Origin: Croceivirga radicis
GTDB lineage: Bacteria; Bacteroidota; Bacteroidia; Flavobacteriales; Flavobacteriaceae
Length of the DNA stretch: 64,000 bases
Assembly: GCF_002072105.2 (NCBI RefSeq)
Contig: NZ_MTBC01000002.1
Coordinates: 248,001 to 312,000, forward strand
Reading direction: 5' to 3'
Part shown: positions 16,748-26,932 of the stretch, piece after piece
Numbering within the stretch: position 1 is the first letter of the stretch
How the letters are laid out: each line of letters starts with the position of its first letter
Translations under genes and position numbers: made by a program
The notes under the pieces: generated by a model
Database searches by the model: none
What the model saw: the letters and a program-made list of their open reading frames with translations, nothing else
Told to the model about the DNA's origin: nothing

Positions 16748-19372
16748 TTAAGAAGTTGCTTTTTTCTTTTTGCTGAGCAAGCGTTTTATTTCATTAAGTT
16801 TCATCAAAGCTTCCACTGGGGTAAGCGTATCTATGTCTAAATGAAGTATTTCCTCTTTTATTTCTTCTAAAAGTGGATCATCTAAATTAAAAAAGCTTAA
16901 CTGCATTTCGTCTTGCGCTTCATCAATTTTTGCGGAATTTTCTTCCGTTGCATGTGATTTTTCTAGCTTTTTAAGAATTTTATTGGCTTTTAAAATTACT
17001 TGTTGTGGCATACCGGCCATCTTTGCAACATGTATTCCAAAACTATGTTCTGATCCGCCTGGCACCAATTTTCTAAGAAATAGTACATTGTCTTTTAGCT
17101 CCTTTACAGAAACATTATAGTTTTTAATTCTGTTGAAGCGGTTGGTCATATCATTTAATTCATGATAATGGGTGGCAAATAGCGTTTTTGCCTTAGAAGG
17201 GTGCTCGTGTAAATATTCCGTTATGGCCCACGCAATTGAGATGCCGTCATAGGTGCTGGTTCCACGCCCTATTTCGTCTAATAGAATTAAACTGTTTTCA
17301 GAAAGATTGTTTAAGATAGAGGCGGTTTCGTTCATTTCAACCATAAAGGTAGATTCGCCCATAGAGATGTTGTCACTAGCGCCAACTCTTGTAAAAATTT
17401 TGTCTACCAAGCCAATCTCTGCTTCTTCGGCAGGTACAAAGCTCCCCATTTGCGCAAGCAAGACAATTAAGGCGGTTTGTCTTAAAATGGCAGACTTACC
17501 GCTCATATTTGGACCGGTAATCATAATTATTTGCTGCTCTTCCCTGTTCAAGTGTACATCATTGGTTATATAACTTTCTCCCAATGGTAGTTGTTTTTCT
17601 ATCACCGGGTGCCTACCTTCTTTAATAGTAAGTGTACTAGTATTGGTAATCTTGGGCTTGTTGTACTTGTTTTCTGTGGCTAGCTGTGCAAATCCACCAA
17701 GGCAATCTAATTGCGCAATTAGATGTGCGTTGGCCTGTACAGGGCTTATATATTCTTGCATCCAAACCAATAATTGTGAAAAGAGTTGTTGTTCTAAACT
17801 TAAGATGCGCTCTTCTGCACCCAAAATTTTGGCTTCGTATTCTTTTAACTCCTCTGTAATGTAGCGTTCTGCATTTACCAAAGTTTGTTTGCGTACCCAT
17901 GCGGCGGGCACTTTGCTTTTATGGGAATTGCGCACCTCTATGTAGTATCCAAACACATTATTAGAGGCTATCTTTAAAGAAGTAATACCAGTAGCTTCGC
18001 TTTCTCGTTGCAGCATTTGGTCTAGATAGTCTTTACTAGAAAAAGCTAATGCGCGTAATTCATCAAGTTCTTGAGAATAGCCTTTGGCTATGGTTTCGCC
18101 TTTAGAAATTTGTACAGGAGCCTCTTCACTTAAAGTACTACCTATTTTTTCAAACAAAGCTGGCAGTGGGTCAATTTGTTGGCCAAAATTTAAAAGGGCC
18201 GGGTCTGCACTTGCGGCGCATAGTTTTTTTATGGGAACTAAGGCGGCCAATGAGTTTTTTAATTGAACTACTTCTTTTGGATTTATTTTTCCAGTTGCTA
18301 CTTTGGAAATAAGACGTTCCAAATCGCCCATTTCTTTTATGTGTGCCCTTAACTGGGTTAGCACCGTATTGTTCTTTGTTAAATAATCTACCACCTCTAA
18401 ACGGCTATTGATCTTATCCTTGTTTTTTAGGGGTAGGGCCAGCCAACGTTTTAAATTTCTTCCGCCCATTGGAGAAATGGTTTTATCTATAACCTCCAGT
18501 AGGGTAACAGCGTTTTGGTTGTGGCTTCCGTATAACTCTAAATTACGAATGGTAAAACGGTCCATCCAAACATATTCTTCTTCTGCAATGCGTTGCAACT
18601 TACTTATATGTTGCAGTTGTTTATGTTGTGTTTCGGACAAATAGTGCAAAATGGCACCAGAGGCAATTGTACCACATTGTAGGTGGTCTACACCAAAGCC
18701 TTGCAAAGAATTGGTTTTAAAATGACCGTTTAATTTTTCTTGTGTATAATCTACTTGGAAAACCCAATCTTCTAATAAAAAGGTGTGTAGGTTATTGCCA
18801 AAATTTTCGCCAAACTCCTTTCTACATTTTTTTGATATAAGTATTTCATTGGGGCCAAAATTCTGTAATAATTTATCTATTTGTGCGGTAGAACCTTCAG
18901 TAGTTAAAAATTCGCCTGTAGAAATGTCTAGAAAGGCTATACCTAGTTTCTTTCTACCAAAATGTACAGCTGCCAAAAAATTGTTGCTTTTGGCGTTTAA
19001 GATGTCATCGTTTAGCGCAACTCCGGGTGTTACCAATTCCGTAACTCCGCGTTTAACTATGGTCTTGGTTTGCTTTGGGTCTTCTAATTGGTCACAAATA
19101 GCAACGCGTTCACCGGCCTTTACCAATTTAGGTAGATATGTGTTTAACGAGTGGTGCGGAAAACCGGCCAATTCTGTTTGGTCTCCCCCATTGTTTCTAT
19201 GGGTTAAGACAATACCTAATATTTGAGCTGCTTTTATGGCATCTTCCCCAAAGGTTTCATAAAAATCTCCTACACGAAAAAGCAACAAGGCATCTGGATG
19301 CTTGGTCTTGATAGCATTGTATTGCTGCATCAACGGAGTTACTTTTTTTGTCTTCTTACCGGCCACGCTCAC
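16748..19372 (-). CDS. mutS: DNA mismatch repair protein MutS
   Basis: An 874-residue MutS, the ATPase that recognises base mismatches and small loops and recruits MutL. The N-terminal mismatch-recognition motif is GDFYETFG (F37-Y38-E39). Connector, lever and clamp regions follow, then the ATPase with Walker A GPNMSGKS (about residue 619; Ser replaces the second Gly found in E. coli, as is common in Bacteroidota), Walker [17 protein letters not shown] and the signature FATHYHEL. The C-terminus is a short helical tail. The start is a GTG at 19372: no ATG is available before residue 15, and the preceding residues MSVAGKK fit the family. It is divergent from a SpoU methyltransferase gene and followed by the two tRNA genes. 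Confidence 0.97.
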   Translation of the reverse strand: MSVAGKKTKKVTPLMQQYNAIKTKHPDALLLFRVGDFYETFGEDAIKAAQILGIVLTHRNNGGDQTELAGFPHHSLNTYLPKLVKAGERVAICDQLEDPKQTKTIVKRGVTELVTPGVALNDDILNAKSNNFLAAVHFGRKKLGIAFLDISTGEFLTTEGSTAQIDKLLQNFGPNEILISKKCRKEFGENFGNNLHTFLLEDWVFQVDYTQEKLNGHFKTNSLQGFGVDHLQCGTIASGAILHYLSETQHKQLQHISKLQRIAEEEYVWMDRFTIRNLELYGSHNQNAVTLLEVIDKTISPMGGRNLKRWLALPLKNKDKINSRLEVVDYLTKNNTVLTQLRAHIKEMGDLERLISKVATGKINPKEVVQLKNSLAALVPIKKLCAASADPALLNFGQQIDPLPALFEKIGSTLSEEAPVQISKGETIAKGYSQELDELRALAFSSKDYLDQMLQRESEATGITSLKIASNNVFGYYIEVRNSHKSKVPAAWVRKQTLVNAERYITEELKEYEAKILGAEERILSLEQQLFSQLLVWMQEYISPVQANAHLIAQLDCLGGFAQLATENKYNKPKITNTSTLTIKEGRHPVIEKQLPLGESYITNDVHLNREEQQIIMITGPNMSGKSAILRQTALIVLLAQMGSFVPAEEAEIGLVDKIFTRVGASDNISMGESTFMVEMNETASILNNLSENSLILLDEIGRGTSTYDGISIAWAITEYLHEHPSKAKTLFATHYHELNDMTNRFNRIKNYNVSVKELKDNVLFLRKLVPGGSEHSFGIHVAKMAGMPQQVILKANKILKKLEKSHATEENSAKIDEAQDEMQLSFFNLDDPLLEEIKEEILHLDIDTLTPVEALMKLNEIKRLLSKKKKATS

Positions 19373-19461
19373 TTCTATTTTAATTAGGTCTTTCGAAAAT
19401 ATGAAGTTGCCAAGGTTTCTTGTAGTTTTGTTGATATTTACACCTTAAAAGTGAATAATTA

Positions 19462-19992
19462 ATGCGAAAGTTGGCTAATGACGAGTTAGACCGTTTGGAT
19501 GTGGCCGCATTTAAAGCGGCCGATAAACTTCCAGTGATTCTTATTCTTGATAATATTAGAAGTTTAAATAATATAGGTTCTGTTTTTAGAACCGCAGATG
19601 CCTTTTTAATACAAAAAATCTATTTGTGCGGTATAACCGCAAAGCCACCGCATAAGGATATTAATAAAACAGCCCTTGGTGCTACGGAAAGTGTAGCTTG
19701 GGAGTATGTAGAAGATACATTGGCATTGGTTAAGCGGCTACAGCAAGAAGGCGTTGTTGTAGCGGCCCTGGAACAGGCCGAGAATGCTACCTTTTTGAAT
19801 AAATTTAAGTTAGATGCCAATAAAGAATATGCATTTGTATTTGGTAACGAGGTTAAAGGCGTGCAACAAAGTGTGGTAAGCCAAGCAGACGTAGTGTTAG
19901 AAATTCCCCAATTTGGCACTAAACATTCCTTAAATATTTCGGTTAGTACTGGAGTTGTCGTGTGGGATGTCTGGAATAAACTAATGGGATAA
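19462..19992 (+). CDS. SpoU/TrmH-family RNA methyltransferase
   Basis: A 176-residue SPOUT methyltransferase that transfers a methyl group from S-adenosylmethionine to a 2'-O ribose in tRNA or rRNA. The three family motifs are visible: LDNIRSLNNIGSVFRTADAF (about 30-49), FVFGNEVKGV (about 130-139) and LEIPQFGTKHSLNISVSTGV (about 150-169). It is a minimal catalytic domain without the N-terminal RNA-binding extension of RlmB or TrmH, so the target nucleoside cannot be named. It is divergent from mutS, with 89 bases between start codons. Confidence 0.92.
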   Translation: MRKLANDELDRLDVAAFKAADKLPVILILDNIRSLNNIGSVFRTADAFLIQKIYLCGITAKPPHKDINKTALGATESVAWEYVEDTLALVKRLQQEGVVVAALEQAENATFLNKFKLDANKEYAFVFGNEVKGVQQSVVSQADVVLEIPQFGTKHSLNISVSTGVVVWDVWNKLMG

Positions 19993-19994
19993 CA

Positions 19995-20020
19995 ACAAAA
20001 AACCCCGGTAAAAACCGGGG
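19995..20020 (-). terminator. Intrinsic terminator of the folK-dNK gene
   Basis: CCCCGGT (20003-20009) pairs with ACCGGGG (20014-20020). On the minus strand it is followed by TTTTTTGTTG, the right polarity for the fusion gene that stops at 20115; it also lies just after the SpoU gene stop and may serve both. Confidence 0.85.
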
Positions 20021-20114
20021 ATAACATATAGTTTGAGTTAGTTAGTTTCTGACTTAACAGGGCGCTAATAAATGAAAACCTTTTGTTAAATCCAAATATT
20101 TTCTAAAAATTATC

Positions 20115-21260
20115 TTAAGAGTATTTAGATAGTATTTTAGTTTCAATGGCATCCAAGATAACTTCGTAATCTGCTCTATTTTCTACAAAATCAAGGTCTT
20201 GCATGTCTATGATAAGTGCGTTTTGCTCTGGATAACTCTTAAGGAAATCCATATAACTTTTATTAATGGTGTTAAGATAATCTGGTTTAATATCTTGCTC
20301 ATAAGACCGGCCACGTTTTTGAATTTGTTCTAAAAGCCTTTCTGTATTTTGATAAAGGTAAACGTACACATCTGGTTTTCTAACCTCTTTATACATTACA
20401 TTAAAAACCCTTCTATACAAGTCAAACTCGTCTTGTTGTAAGGTAACCTTTGCAAATATTAAGGACTTAAAAATATCATAATCACTCACCATAAATTGCT
20501 TAAACAAATCAAACTGGCTAGTATCGTCCATAAATTGCTGGTAACGGTCTGCTAAAAAAGACATTTCCAGCGCAAATGCATACCTATTTTGATCTTTGTA
20601 GAATTTGGGTAAAAATGGGTTGTCCGCAAAACGTTCCAACACCAATTTGGCATTAAAATCGTCCGCAATCATCTGGCTCAAAGTCGTTTTTCCAGCACCG
20701 ATATTTCCTTCAATGGAAATAAGTTGTAACCTAGAAAAAAAATGATTTCTGTCTTTATAGAGTTTTAGTTTCGTTTTTACCAGTGGATTCTTGTCTCTCA
20801 ACTCCATCAATAAATTACGGGTGTCTTTTTGTAACAGGGGATGGTAGAACTGTGGTGCTATATCTGCCAATGGCTTAAGTACAAAACTGCGTTCTTGTAG
20901 TCTTGGGTGTGGCAGGGTCAAATTCTGGTTATTTACAATTTCTTCTCCATAATACAAGATGTCTAAATCTATTGGTCTAGAAACGTAGCCTTGGCCTTCT
21001 ACACGCTCGCGACCCATTTCTTTTTCTAATTGTAACAATTGGGCAAGAACTTGATTAGGGCCAAACTTGGTGTTTAAGGAAAGGCAGGCATTATAAAAAA
21101 GGCCACCATCAAAACCTACAGCCTCGTTTTCATAAATAGCAGAAATATCCAAAACCGGACCCAAGCGTTTCCCCATTTCAAAAATGGCTTTTTGCAAATG
21201 AACATAGCGGTTTCCTGTATTGCTACCTATAGAGATGTAAACGGTTTTTTCTGTACTCAT
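20115..21260 (-). CDS. folK: Fusion of HPPK (FolK) and deoxynucleoside kinase
   Basis: A 381-residue two-domain enzyme. Residues about 5-165 are 6-hydroxymethyl-7,8-dihydropterin pyrophosphokinase, with YISIGSNTGNR, YNACLSLNTKF and the family signature RPIDLDILYYGEE; it activates the pterin for folate synthesis. Residues about 180-381 are a deoxynucleoside kinase with P-loop IEGNIGAGKTTL, the DRY-like segment FLADRYQQF and an Arg-rich lid (ERLLEQIQKRGRSYEQ); it salvages deoxynucleosides. I start at ATG 21260, which precedes the HPPK core directly; an in-frame ATG at 21359 would overlap sppA and add 33 unrelated residues. The fusion joins folate and dNTP supply and recurs in this bacterial group. 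The nucleoside preference is not evident. Confidence 0.93.
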   Translation of the reverse strand: MSTEKTVYISIGSNTGNRYVHLQKAIFEMGKRLGPVLDISAIYENEAVGFDGGLFYNACLSLNTKFGPNQVLAQLLQLEKEMGRERVEGQGYVSRPIDLDILYYGEEIVNNQNLTLPHPRLQERSFVLKPLADIAPQFYHPLLQKDTRNLLMELRDKNPLVKTKLKLYKDRNHFFSRLQLISIEGNIGAGKTTLSQMIADDFNAKLVLERFADNPFLPKFYKDQNRYAFALEMSFLADRYQQFMDDTSQFDLFKQFMVSDYDIFKSLIFAKVTLQQDEFDLYRRVFNVMYKEVRKPDVYVYLYQNTERLLEQIQKRGRSYEQDIKPDYLNTINKSYMDFLKSYPEQNALIIDMQDLDFVENRADYEVILDAIETKILSKYS

Positions 21261-21301
21261 AATACCAATCAACAAAGTAAATAAAAGATGGGCACATTGG
21301 T

Positions 21302-21309
21302 TATCTTTG
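21302..21309 (+). promoter_or_regulatory. Putative -7 promoter element for sppA
   Basis: TATCTTTG matches the Bacteroidota -7 consensus TAnnTTTG, 19 bases before the sppA start codon. No good -33 TTG is seen at normal spacing. Confidence 0.5.
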
Positions 21310-21328
21310 AGGCTTAAATAAATTCTAA

Positions 21329-23089
21329 ATGAAATTCTTAAGAAATCTATTGGCCGCAATTATAGGCTGTTTAATTGCATTTGGTATTCTCTTTGTCATG
21401 TTTATATTGTTTACCGCCTTGTTGGGTAGTGCCGGAGAAGAAGTAAATGTAAAGGATAATACTGTTCTGGAACTTAGCTTTGAAGAACCTATATACGATT
21501 ACCAAGGTGGAGATATGGAGGATCCTTTTTCCGCCCTTTTTGAACAAGGCCAAGGTTTGGATAAGATTTTACACGCCATAGCGGTAGCTAAGACAGACGA
21601 TAGAATTAAAGGAATTAGTATAAATTCTGGGTTTCTGTTGGCTGGTTTGGCTCAAACCCAGGAAATTAGAAGGGCTTTAAACGATTTTAAAACTTCGGGC
21701 AAGTTTATTTATAGTTATTCGGACTTTTATGCCCAACAAGATTATTACTTAAGTAGTGTTGCAGATAAAGTATATCTAAATCCACAAGGGATTTTAGATT
21801 TTAGAGGGTTGGCTTCAGAAGTATTGTATTTTAAGGATTTACAAGAAAAAACAGGACTTAAAATGGAAGTGGTACGCCACGGCAAATACAAAAGTGCTGT
21901 AGAGCCTTTTTTGGAAAATGAGATGAGCGATAACAACCGTACCCAACTTAAAGAACTATTGACTTCTATATGGAACGTGATGTTAGACGATGTAAGTGAA
22001 AGCAGGTCCTTAAGTGTGGCACAACTAAATATTATTGCGGATACCCTTGGTGGTAGAACCGCTTTAATGGCAAAGAATGTTGGTTTGTTAGACGATTTAC
22101 TTTATGTGGACGAATACGAAGAAAGAATTAAGGATGCCTTATCGGTTACGTCTTCTGAAGACATAAATTATGTTTCCTTGGATAAGTATATCAAATATGC
22201 AGACAAGAAAAATAAGCCTAAAGGCGATAGCGCTATAGCCGTTATTTATGCGCAAGGTGAAATTATTTATGGAGAAGGAGGTAAAAGCAGCATTGGGCAA
22301 GGCGTAATGCAAAAGGCATTAAGTAAGGCTCGTGAAGACGATAAGGTTAAAGCGGTGGTTTTGCGTGTAGATTCTCCAGGAGGTAGCTCATTGGTTTCCG
22401 ATATAATTTGGAGAGAGGTAGCATTGACCAAGGCTAAGAAACCGGTGGTGGTTTCATTTGGAAACGTGGCCGCTTCTGGTGGTTACTACATTGCGGCCGG
22501 TGCGGACAAAATCTTTGCTGAACCAACAACCATTACCGGATCAATAGGAGTTTTTGGAACCATACCAAACGCACACGAATTGGCCAATAATATTGGTATT
22601 AATGCAGAGCAAGTTGGTACCAATGCCAATTCCGTAGAGTATTCCGTATTTGAACCTATGACGGATACGTTTAGAATGCATGTAAAGGAAAGCATAGAAC
22701 AAACCTATGATACCTTTTTACAACGTGTGGCAGATGGCAGGGGAATGACCAAGGAAGCTGTTAATGAGATTGCACAAGGTAGAGTCTGGAGTGGCGTGGA
22801 TGCCAAAGCAAATGGTTTGGTAGATGAGTTGGGCGATATGCAAGACGCAATTATTGAAGCAGCCGAAATGGCAGGACTTGAGACCTATGGAATTAAAAAA
22901 TTTCCAAAATACAAATCGGAATTTGAGCGAATGATGGAAGATTTAAGTTCCGCTAAAATTAAATTGGGTGAAGCAATCTTAAAAGAGGAACTTGGTGAGG
23001 ATACTTATGGTAGGCTTAAAGACTTAAAATCGTTTACAGAGCAAAAAGGGATACAGGCCAGAATGCCGTACACCTTAAAAATTAAGTAG
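21329..23089 (+). CDS. sppA: Signal peptide peptidase SppA (long, 67K type)
   Basis: A 586-residue inner-membrane serine protease with one N-terminal helix (residues 7-34) and two tandem ClpP-like domains. The catalytic pair is visible: Lys188 in GKYKSA of the first half and Ser383 in NVAASGGYY of the second half, as in the E. coli two-domain enzyme. It degrades cleaved signal peptides and other membrane fragments. It is divergent from the folK-dNK fusion (68 bases apart) and followed after 6 bases by a queuosine-precursor transporter gene, so the two are probably cotranscribed. Confidence 0.95.
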   Translation: MKFLRNLLAAIIGCLIAFGILFVMFILFTALLGSAGEEVNVKDNTVLELSFEEPIYDYQGGDMEDPFSALFEQGQGLDKILHAIAVAKTDDRIKGISINSGFLLAGLAQTQEIRRALNDFKTSGKFIYSYSDFYAQQDYYLSSVADKVYLNPQGILDFRGLASEVLYFKDLQEKTGLKMEVVRHGKYKSAVEPFLENEMSDNNRTQLKELLTSIWNVMLDDVSESRSLSVAQLNIIADTLGGRTALMAKNVGLLDDLLYVDEYEERIKDALSVTSSEDINYVSLDKYIKYADKKNKPKGDSAIAVIYAQGEIIYGEGGKSSIGQGVMQKALSKAREDDKVKAVVLRVDSPGGSSLVSDIIWREVALTKAKKPVVVSFGNVAASGGYYIAAGADKIFAEPTTITGSIGVFGTIPNAHELANNIGINAEQVGTNANSVEYSVFEPMTDTFRMHVKESIEQTYDTFLQRVADGRGMTKEAVNEIAQGRVWSGVDAKANGLVDELGDMQDAIIEAAEMAGLETYGIKKFPKYKSEFERMMEDLSSAKIKLGEAILKEELGEDTYGRLKDLKSFTEQKGIQARMPYTLKIK

Positions 23090-23095
23090 ATTGCC

Positions 23096-23809
23096 ATGAA
23101 GCCTAAAGACCAAAAATTAGCTTTTAAGCTTTACCTGTATATGGGCGCTTTGTTCATAACCTCACTGGTTGTCTCTAATTTAATTTTTCAAAAATTTTTT
23201 TATTGGCAGCCGTTTGGAGATATAACGGTTTTTGGGGCCCCATTGTTTGAGATTTCTGTTGGTATTTTGCCCTATCCGGTTACGTTTTTAATTACCGACT
23301 TGATTTCGGAAATTTTTGGTCAAAAAAAGGCGAACCAAATAGTGACAGCAGGTATTTTCGCATCTTTTTTCTCCATGCTCATTATTTTGGTAGCCAACTA
23401 TGCACCAGCTATACCTGCTAGCCCAGTGGGCGATGAAACCTTTACCAATGTGTTTGGGTTATCTCCTTTAGGGGTTTTGGCCTCCATGCTAGCTTACCTG
23501 TTTGCGCAATATATAGATATTTCTATCTATCATTTTTGGAAACGCATAACAAAGGGTAGATACTTGTGGGTGCGTAATAACTTTAGCACGTTTGCGTCCC
23601 AATTTGTAGATACCTTTACCGTTGTAGGGTTGTTGTGCATATTTGGTGTTTTACCCTGGGATAAATTTTATGGCTTAATCATAAGCGGATTTCTTTTTAA
23701 GGTATTTATTGCCGTTTTGGACACCCCTTTGCTGTATTTCTTCGTATATGTTATACGTAAAAGATTTAACTTAAAAATAGGAGAGGAAATTACCTTGTCT
23801 AACGCCTAA
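23096..23809 (+). CDS. yhhQ: Queuosine precursor transporter (YhhQ/VUT family)
   Basis: A 237-residue membrane protein of about six helices. Family marks are VVSNLIFQK near the start, PYPVTFLITDLISEIFG and the later FVDTFTVVGLLCIFG. YhhQ-type proteins import queuine-pathway precursors such as preQ0/preQ1 for modification of tRNA wobble position 34. It begins 6 bases after the sppA stop. The substrate is assigned by family only. Confidence 0.9.
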   Translation: MKPKDQKLAFKLYLYMGALFITSLVVSNLIFQKFFYWQPFGDITVFGAPLFEISVGILPYPVTFLITDLISEIFGQKKANQIVTAGIFASFFSMLIILVANYAPAIPASPVGDETFTNVFGLSPLGVLASMLAYLFAQYIDISIYHFWKRITKGRYLWVRNNFSTFASQFVDTFTVVGLLCIFGVLPWDKFYGLIISGFLFKVFIAVLDTPLLYFFVYVIRKRFNLKIGEEITLSNA

Positions 23810-23840
23810 CTCCTTATTTTGTTTAAAAGATTGTTCAGCT

Positions 23841-26579
23841 ATGAAAAAAAAGCTTCTTAAAGTTATAGGTATATTATTTTTGGTGGTGCTGGCATTGGTT
23901 ATAGCATTACCTTTTTTTCTAGAGGGTAAAATTGCTACCATTATCAAAAATAAAGTGAATCAAAATATCAATGCTACATTAGATTTTGATGAAGCCAATT
24001 TAAGTCTGATCAAGAGTTTTCCTAATGCACATGTTGGGTTAAAGAATGTTAGTTTAACCAACAAAGAACCTTTTGTGGGCGACACACTTTTTAAAACTCA
24101 AGATTTAGCTTTGAGCATGAGTATTAAAGAGTTATTCAAGGGGGCAGAAGAGCCAATAGCCATAGATAAATTTACCTTGGAAGGTGCCAGCGTACATATA
24201 ATAGTGGATAGTTTAGGTAATGCTAATTACGATATTGCTAAAGAGTCTACTACTAACAATGCTTCAGAAACAACTGGTGACAGTGATTTTAGCTTTGATT
24301 TAAAAGGATACTCCATAAAAAATTCAAAGGTTATTTATGACGATTTTTCTACAGGCATGCATTTGGAAGTGTTAGAAATGAATCATGAAGGTACCGGCGA
24401 TTTATCTTTAGAAAAATCAGAATTAGACACACATACCGATGCTTTAGTATCTTTTGAATTGGATAAAACCAAATACCTGAACAAGAACAAGGTAGCATTG
24501 GATGCCCTGTTAGAAATAGATTTAGCTACCAATACGTATTCATTCTTGGAAAATAAAGCCTTGGTAAATCAGCTGCCATTGGTGTTTGATGGTTTTGTAA
24601 GAGTTAACCCAGATAATCAAGAGGTAGATATTACGTTTAAAACACCTTCTTCAGATTTTAAAAACTTTTTGGCGGTAATTCCAGAAACCTATTCTAAAAA
24701 CATAGAAAATGTAAGTACAACGGGTAATTTTGAGGTTAACGGTAGGTTCAATGGAATTGTAGACGAAACCCACATACCTAAATTCAATATAAACCTTAAA
24801 TCGGATAACGCTTCTTTTAAATATCCAGACTTACCTAAGTCGGTACAAAATGTATTTATAGATACCAAAATAAATAATGAGACCGGTATTACGGAAGACA
24901 CTTATGTAAATATAGATAGGCTTAGTTTTAGAATAGATCAAGACCAGTTCAATGTTAATGCCAAGATTAGCGATTTGTTGGGCAATACCCAAGTAAATGC
25001 ACATATGGACGGCAAAATGAATTTGGCGAACATTTCTAAGGCGTATCCTGTGCCGGCAGATTTAAATTTATCAGGTATATTAACAGCAGATGTTACAACA
25101 GCCTTTGACATGGCTTCTGTAGAAAATAAGGCGTACGCCAATACCAAGACTAACGGTAAAGCTAGCCTAACAGGTTTCAATTACAATTCGGAAGAAATGA
25201 AAAATCCTGTAGCCATTAGCGAGGCCGGATTAACCTTTAATCCTACAACGGTAAACGTGACCAGTTTTAAAGGTAAAACCGGTAAAACGGATTTTAATGC
25301 TACGGGAACCTTGACAAATCTTTTAGGTTTTCTTTTCAACAATGAAGATATAACTGGTAATTTTAAGTTGAATTCCAATATATTTTCGGTTAATGATTTT
25401 ATGGTAGACGAAGCGGTGGCTACCACGGAAGAGGTTGCCAGTAAAAATCCTGAAGTGGCCTCTGAAACCACGGAGAGGATAAAAATACCTTCGTTTTTAG
25501 ATTGTTCCATAGCTGCCAATGCCGAAACGGTGTTGTATGATAATCTTACTTTAAAAAATGTATCTGGCAACTTATTTATTAAAGATGAATCCGTTGTTTT
25601 AGAGAATTTGACCTCCTCTATATTTAATGGTAAACTAGGGCTTAATGGAAAAGTTTCTACCAAAGGTCCCATAACTACTTTTGACGTTGCCCTAGGAATG
25701 AATCAGATACAGATTGGAGAATCCTTTAAAACTTTGGATTTGTTTAAAGTATTGGCGCCGGTGGCCAACGCATTACAAGGAACATTAAATACGGATATTA
25801 AGCTGGCAGGTAACCTTAATGACGATATGACACCAATTTTAGGTTCGTTAACCGGCGATTTGTTAGCGCAATTATTGGCAACGGAAATCAATGAAGAAAG
25901 TGCTCCCTTGCTTACCGCATTGGACCGTAAATTGAACTTTATAGATTTGGGACAATTGAATTTAAAGGATTTAAAGACCAAATTGTCTTTTGAGGATGGC
26001 AAGGTTTCTGTAAAGCCTTTTGATATTAAGTATAAGGATATAAGTATTAACGTTGCGGGGAGTCATTCCTTTGATAAAAATCTAGAATATAAAGCGGTAC
26101 TTAACGTGCCTGCAAAATATTTGGGAGATGAGGTAACCAACTTAATATCGAGAATAGACGATGCTAGTCTTGATAATTTAACCATTCCTGTAACGGCCAA
26201 TATTGGTGGTGCTTATAATGCACCAAAAGTTGATACGGATTTAACCTCTGGAGTAAAACAGTTAACGGCTAAGTTGGTAGAGATTGAAAAGCAAAAGCTA
26301 GTAAACAAAGGAAAGGATAAAGCCAAGGATTTACTGGGTGGCCTACTCAACCAGAATAAGGATTCCATCCAAAAAGATACTGCCGCTACAAACGGAACTA
26401 CGGTTAAAAATGTATTGGGCGGTTTGTTAGGAGGTAAGAAAACATCCAAGGATTCTACAGGAATAAAGACAGATTCTACAACCACTAAAAATGAGGCCGT
26501 AAAAGATGCCGCCAAAGATATTTTAGGAGGGCTTTTGGGTAATAAAAAGAAAAAGAAGGATACGGTTAAACAAAACTAA
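23841..26579 (+). CDS. AsmA-family envelope protein
   Basis: A 912-residue protein with one N-terminal membrane anchor (residues 5-27) and a long periplasmic beta-rich body of the AsmA type. The body has the N-terminal AsmA signature (IATIIKNKVNQNINATLDFD) and the C-terminal AsmA_2-like stretch (GTLNTDIKLAGNLNDDMTPI ... LATEINEESAPLL). AsmA-like proteins form long grooves that carry lipids between inner and outer membranes. The last 90 residues contain three copies of a Leu-Gly-Gly-Leu-Leu motif, each followed by Lys/Asp/Ser-rich stretches. It stops one base before the convergent csaA stop. Confidence 0.88.
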   Translation: MKKKLLKVIGILFLVVLALVIALPFFLEGKIATIIKNKVNQNINATLDFDEANLSLIKSFPNAHVGLKNVSLTNKEPFVGDTLFKTQDLALSMSIKELFKGAEEPIAIDKFTLEGASVHIIVDSLGNANYDIAKESTTNNASETTGDSDFSFDLKGYSIKNSKVIYDDFSTGMHLEVLEMNHEGTGDLSLEKSELDTHTDALVSFELDKTKYLNKNKVALDALLEIDLATNTYSFLENKALVNQLPLVFDGFVRVNPDNQEVDITFKTPSSDFKNFLAVIPETYSKNIENVSTTGNFEVNGRFNGIVDETHIPKFNINLKSDNASFKYPDLPKSVQNVFIDTKINNETGITEDTYVNIDRLSFRIDQDQFNVNAKISDLLGNTQVNAHMDGKMNLANISKAYPVPADLNLSGILTADVTTAFDMASVENKAYANTKTNGKASLTGFNYNSEEMKNPVAISEAGLTFNPTTVNVTSFKGKTGKTDFNATGTLTNLLGFLFNNEDITGNFKLNSNIFSVNDFMVDEAVATTEEVASKNPEVASETTERIKIPSFLDCSIAANAETVLYDNLTLKNVSGNLFIKDESVVLENLTSSIFNGKLGLNGKVSTKGPITTFDVALGMNQIQIGESFKTLDLFKVLAPVANALQGTLNTDIKLAGNLNDDMTPILGSLTGDLLAQLLATEINEESAPLLTALDRKLNFIDLGQLNLKDLKTKLSFEDGKVSVKPFDIKYKDISINVAGSHSFDKNLEYKAVLNVPAKYLGDEVTNLISRIDDASLDNLTIPVTANIGGAYNAPKVDTDLTSGVKQLTAKLVEIEKQKLVNKGKDKAKDLLGGLLNQNKDSIQKDTAATNGTTVKNVLGGLLGGKKTSKDSTGIKTDSTTTKNEAVKDAAKDILGGLLGNKKKKKDTVKQN

Positions 26580-26580
26580 C

Positions 26581-26928
26581 CTATCCAATCCTGGTCCCGT
26601 TAGGAACCTTTCTTTCTGGTTGTAGTAACGTTACTTCTTTGTTGCTACCTACAGCTCCCATAACTAAACATTCGCTCATAATTGTAGCTATTTGTTTGGG
26701 AGGAAAATTAACCACGGCTATTACCTGTTTGCCAATTAACTCTTCTGGTCTATACAGCACGGTTATTTGTGCAGATGTTTTTCTGATCCCTAGTTCTGGA
26801 CCAAAATCTACTTGCATCTTGTATGCGGCGTTTCTGGCCTCTTTAAATATTTCTGCGCTCAAAATAGTGCCTACGCGCATTTCTACCTGCATAAATTGTT
26901 CCCAGCTTAAGTTGTTTTTGCTTTCCAT
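26581..26928 (-). CDS. csaA: tRNA-binding domain protein CsaA
   Basis: A 115-residue stand-alone OB-fold tRNA-binding domain, like the EMAP-II/MetRS C-terminal domain. Family residues include MRVGTILSAEIFKEARNAAY, GIRKTSAQIT and the end VPNGTRIG. CsaA is described as a chaperone-like, tRNA-binding dimer. Its start codon is 5 bases past the stop of the upstream DUF2797 gene, so they form an operon. Confidence 0.92.
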   Translation of the reverse strand: MESKNNLSWEQFMQVEMRVGTILSAEIFKEARNAAYKMQVDFGPELGIRKTSAQITVLYRPEELIGKQVIAVVNFPPKQIATIMSECLVMGAVGSNKEVTLLQPERKVPNGTRIG

Positions 26929-26932
26929 TTTA

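Noticed and set aside
18783-19226. 147-residue plus-strand ORF opposite mutS
   Set aside because: It is antisense to the conserved mismatch-recognition and connector regions of MutS and has no recognisable fold signature.
19620-20027. 135-residue minus-strand ORF opposite the SpoU gene
   Set aside because: The plus-strand frame has all SPOUT motifs; the minus frame has none and runs through the terminator at 19995-20020.
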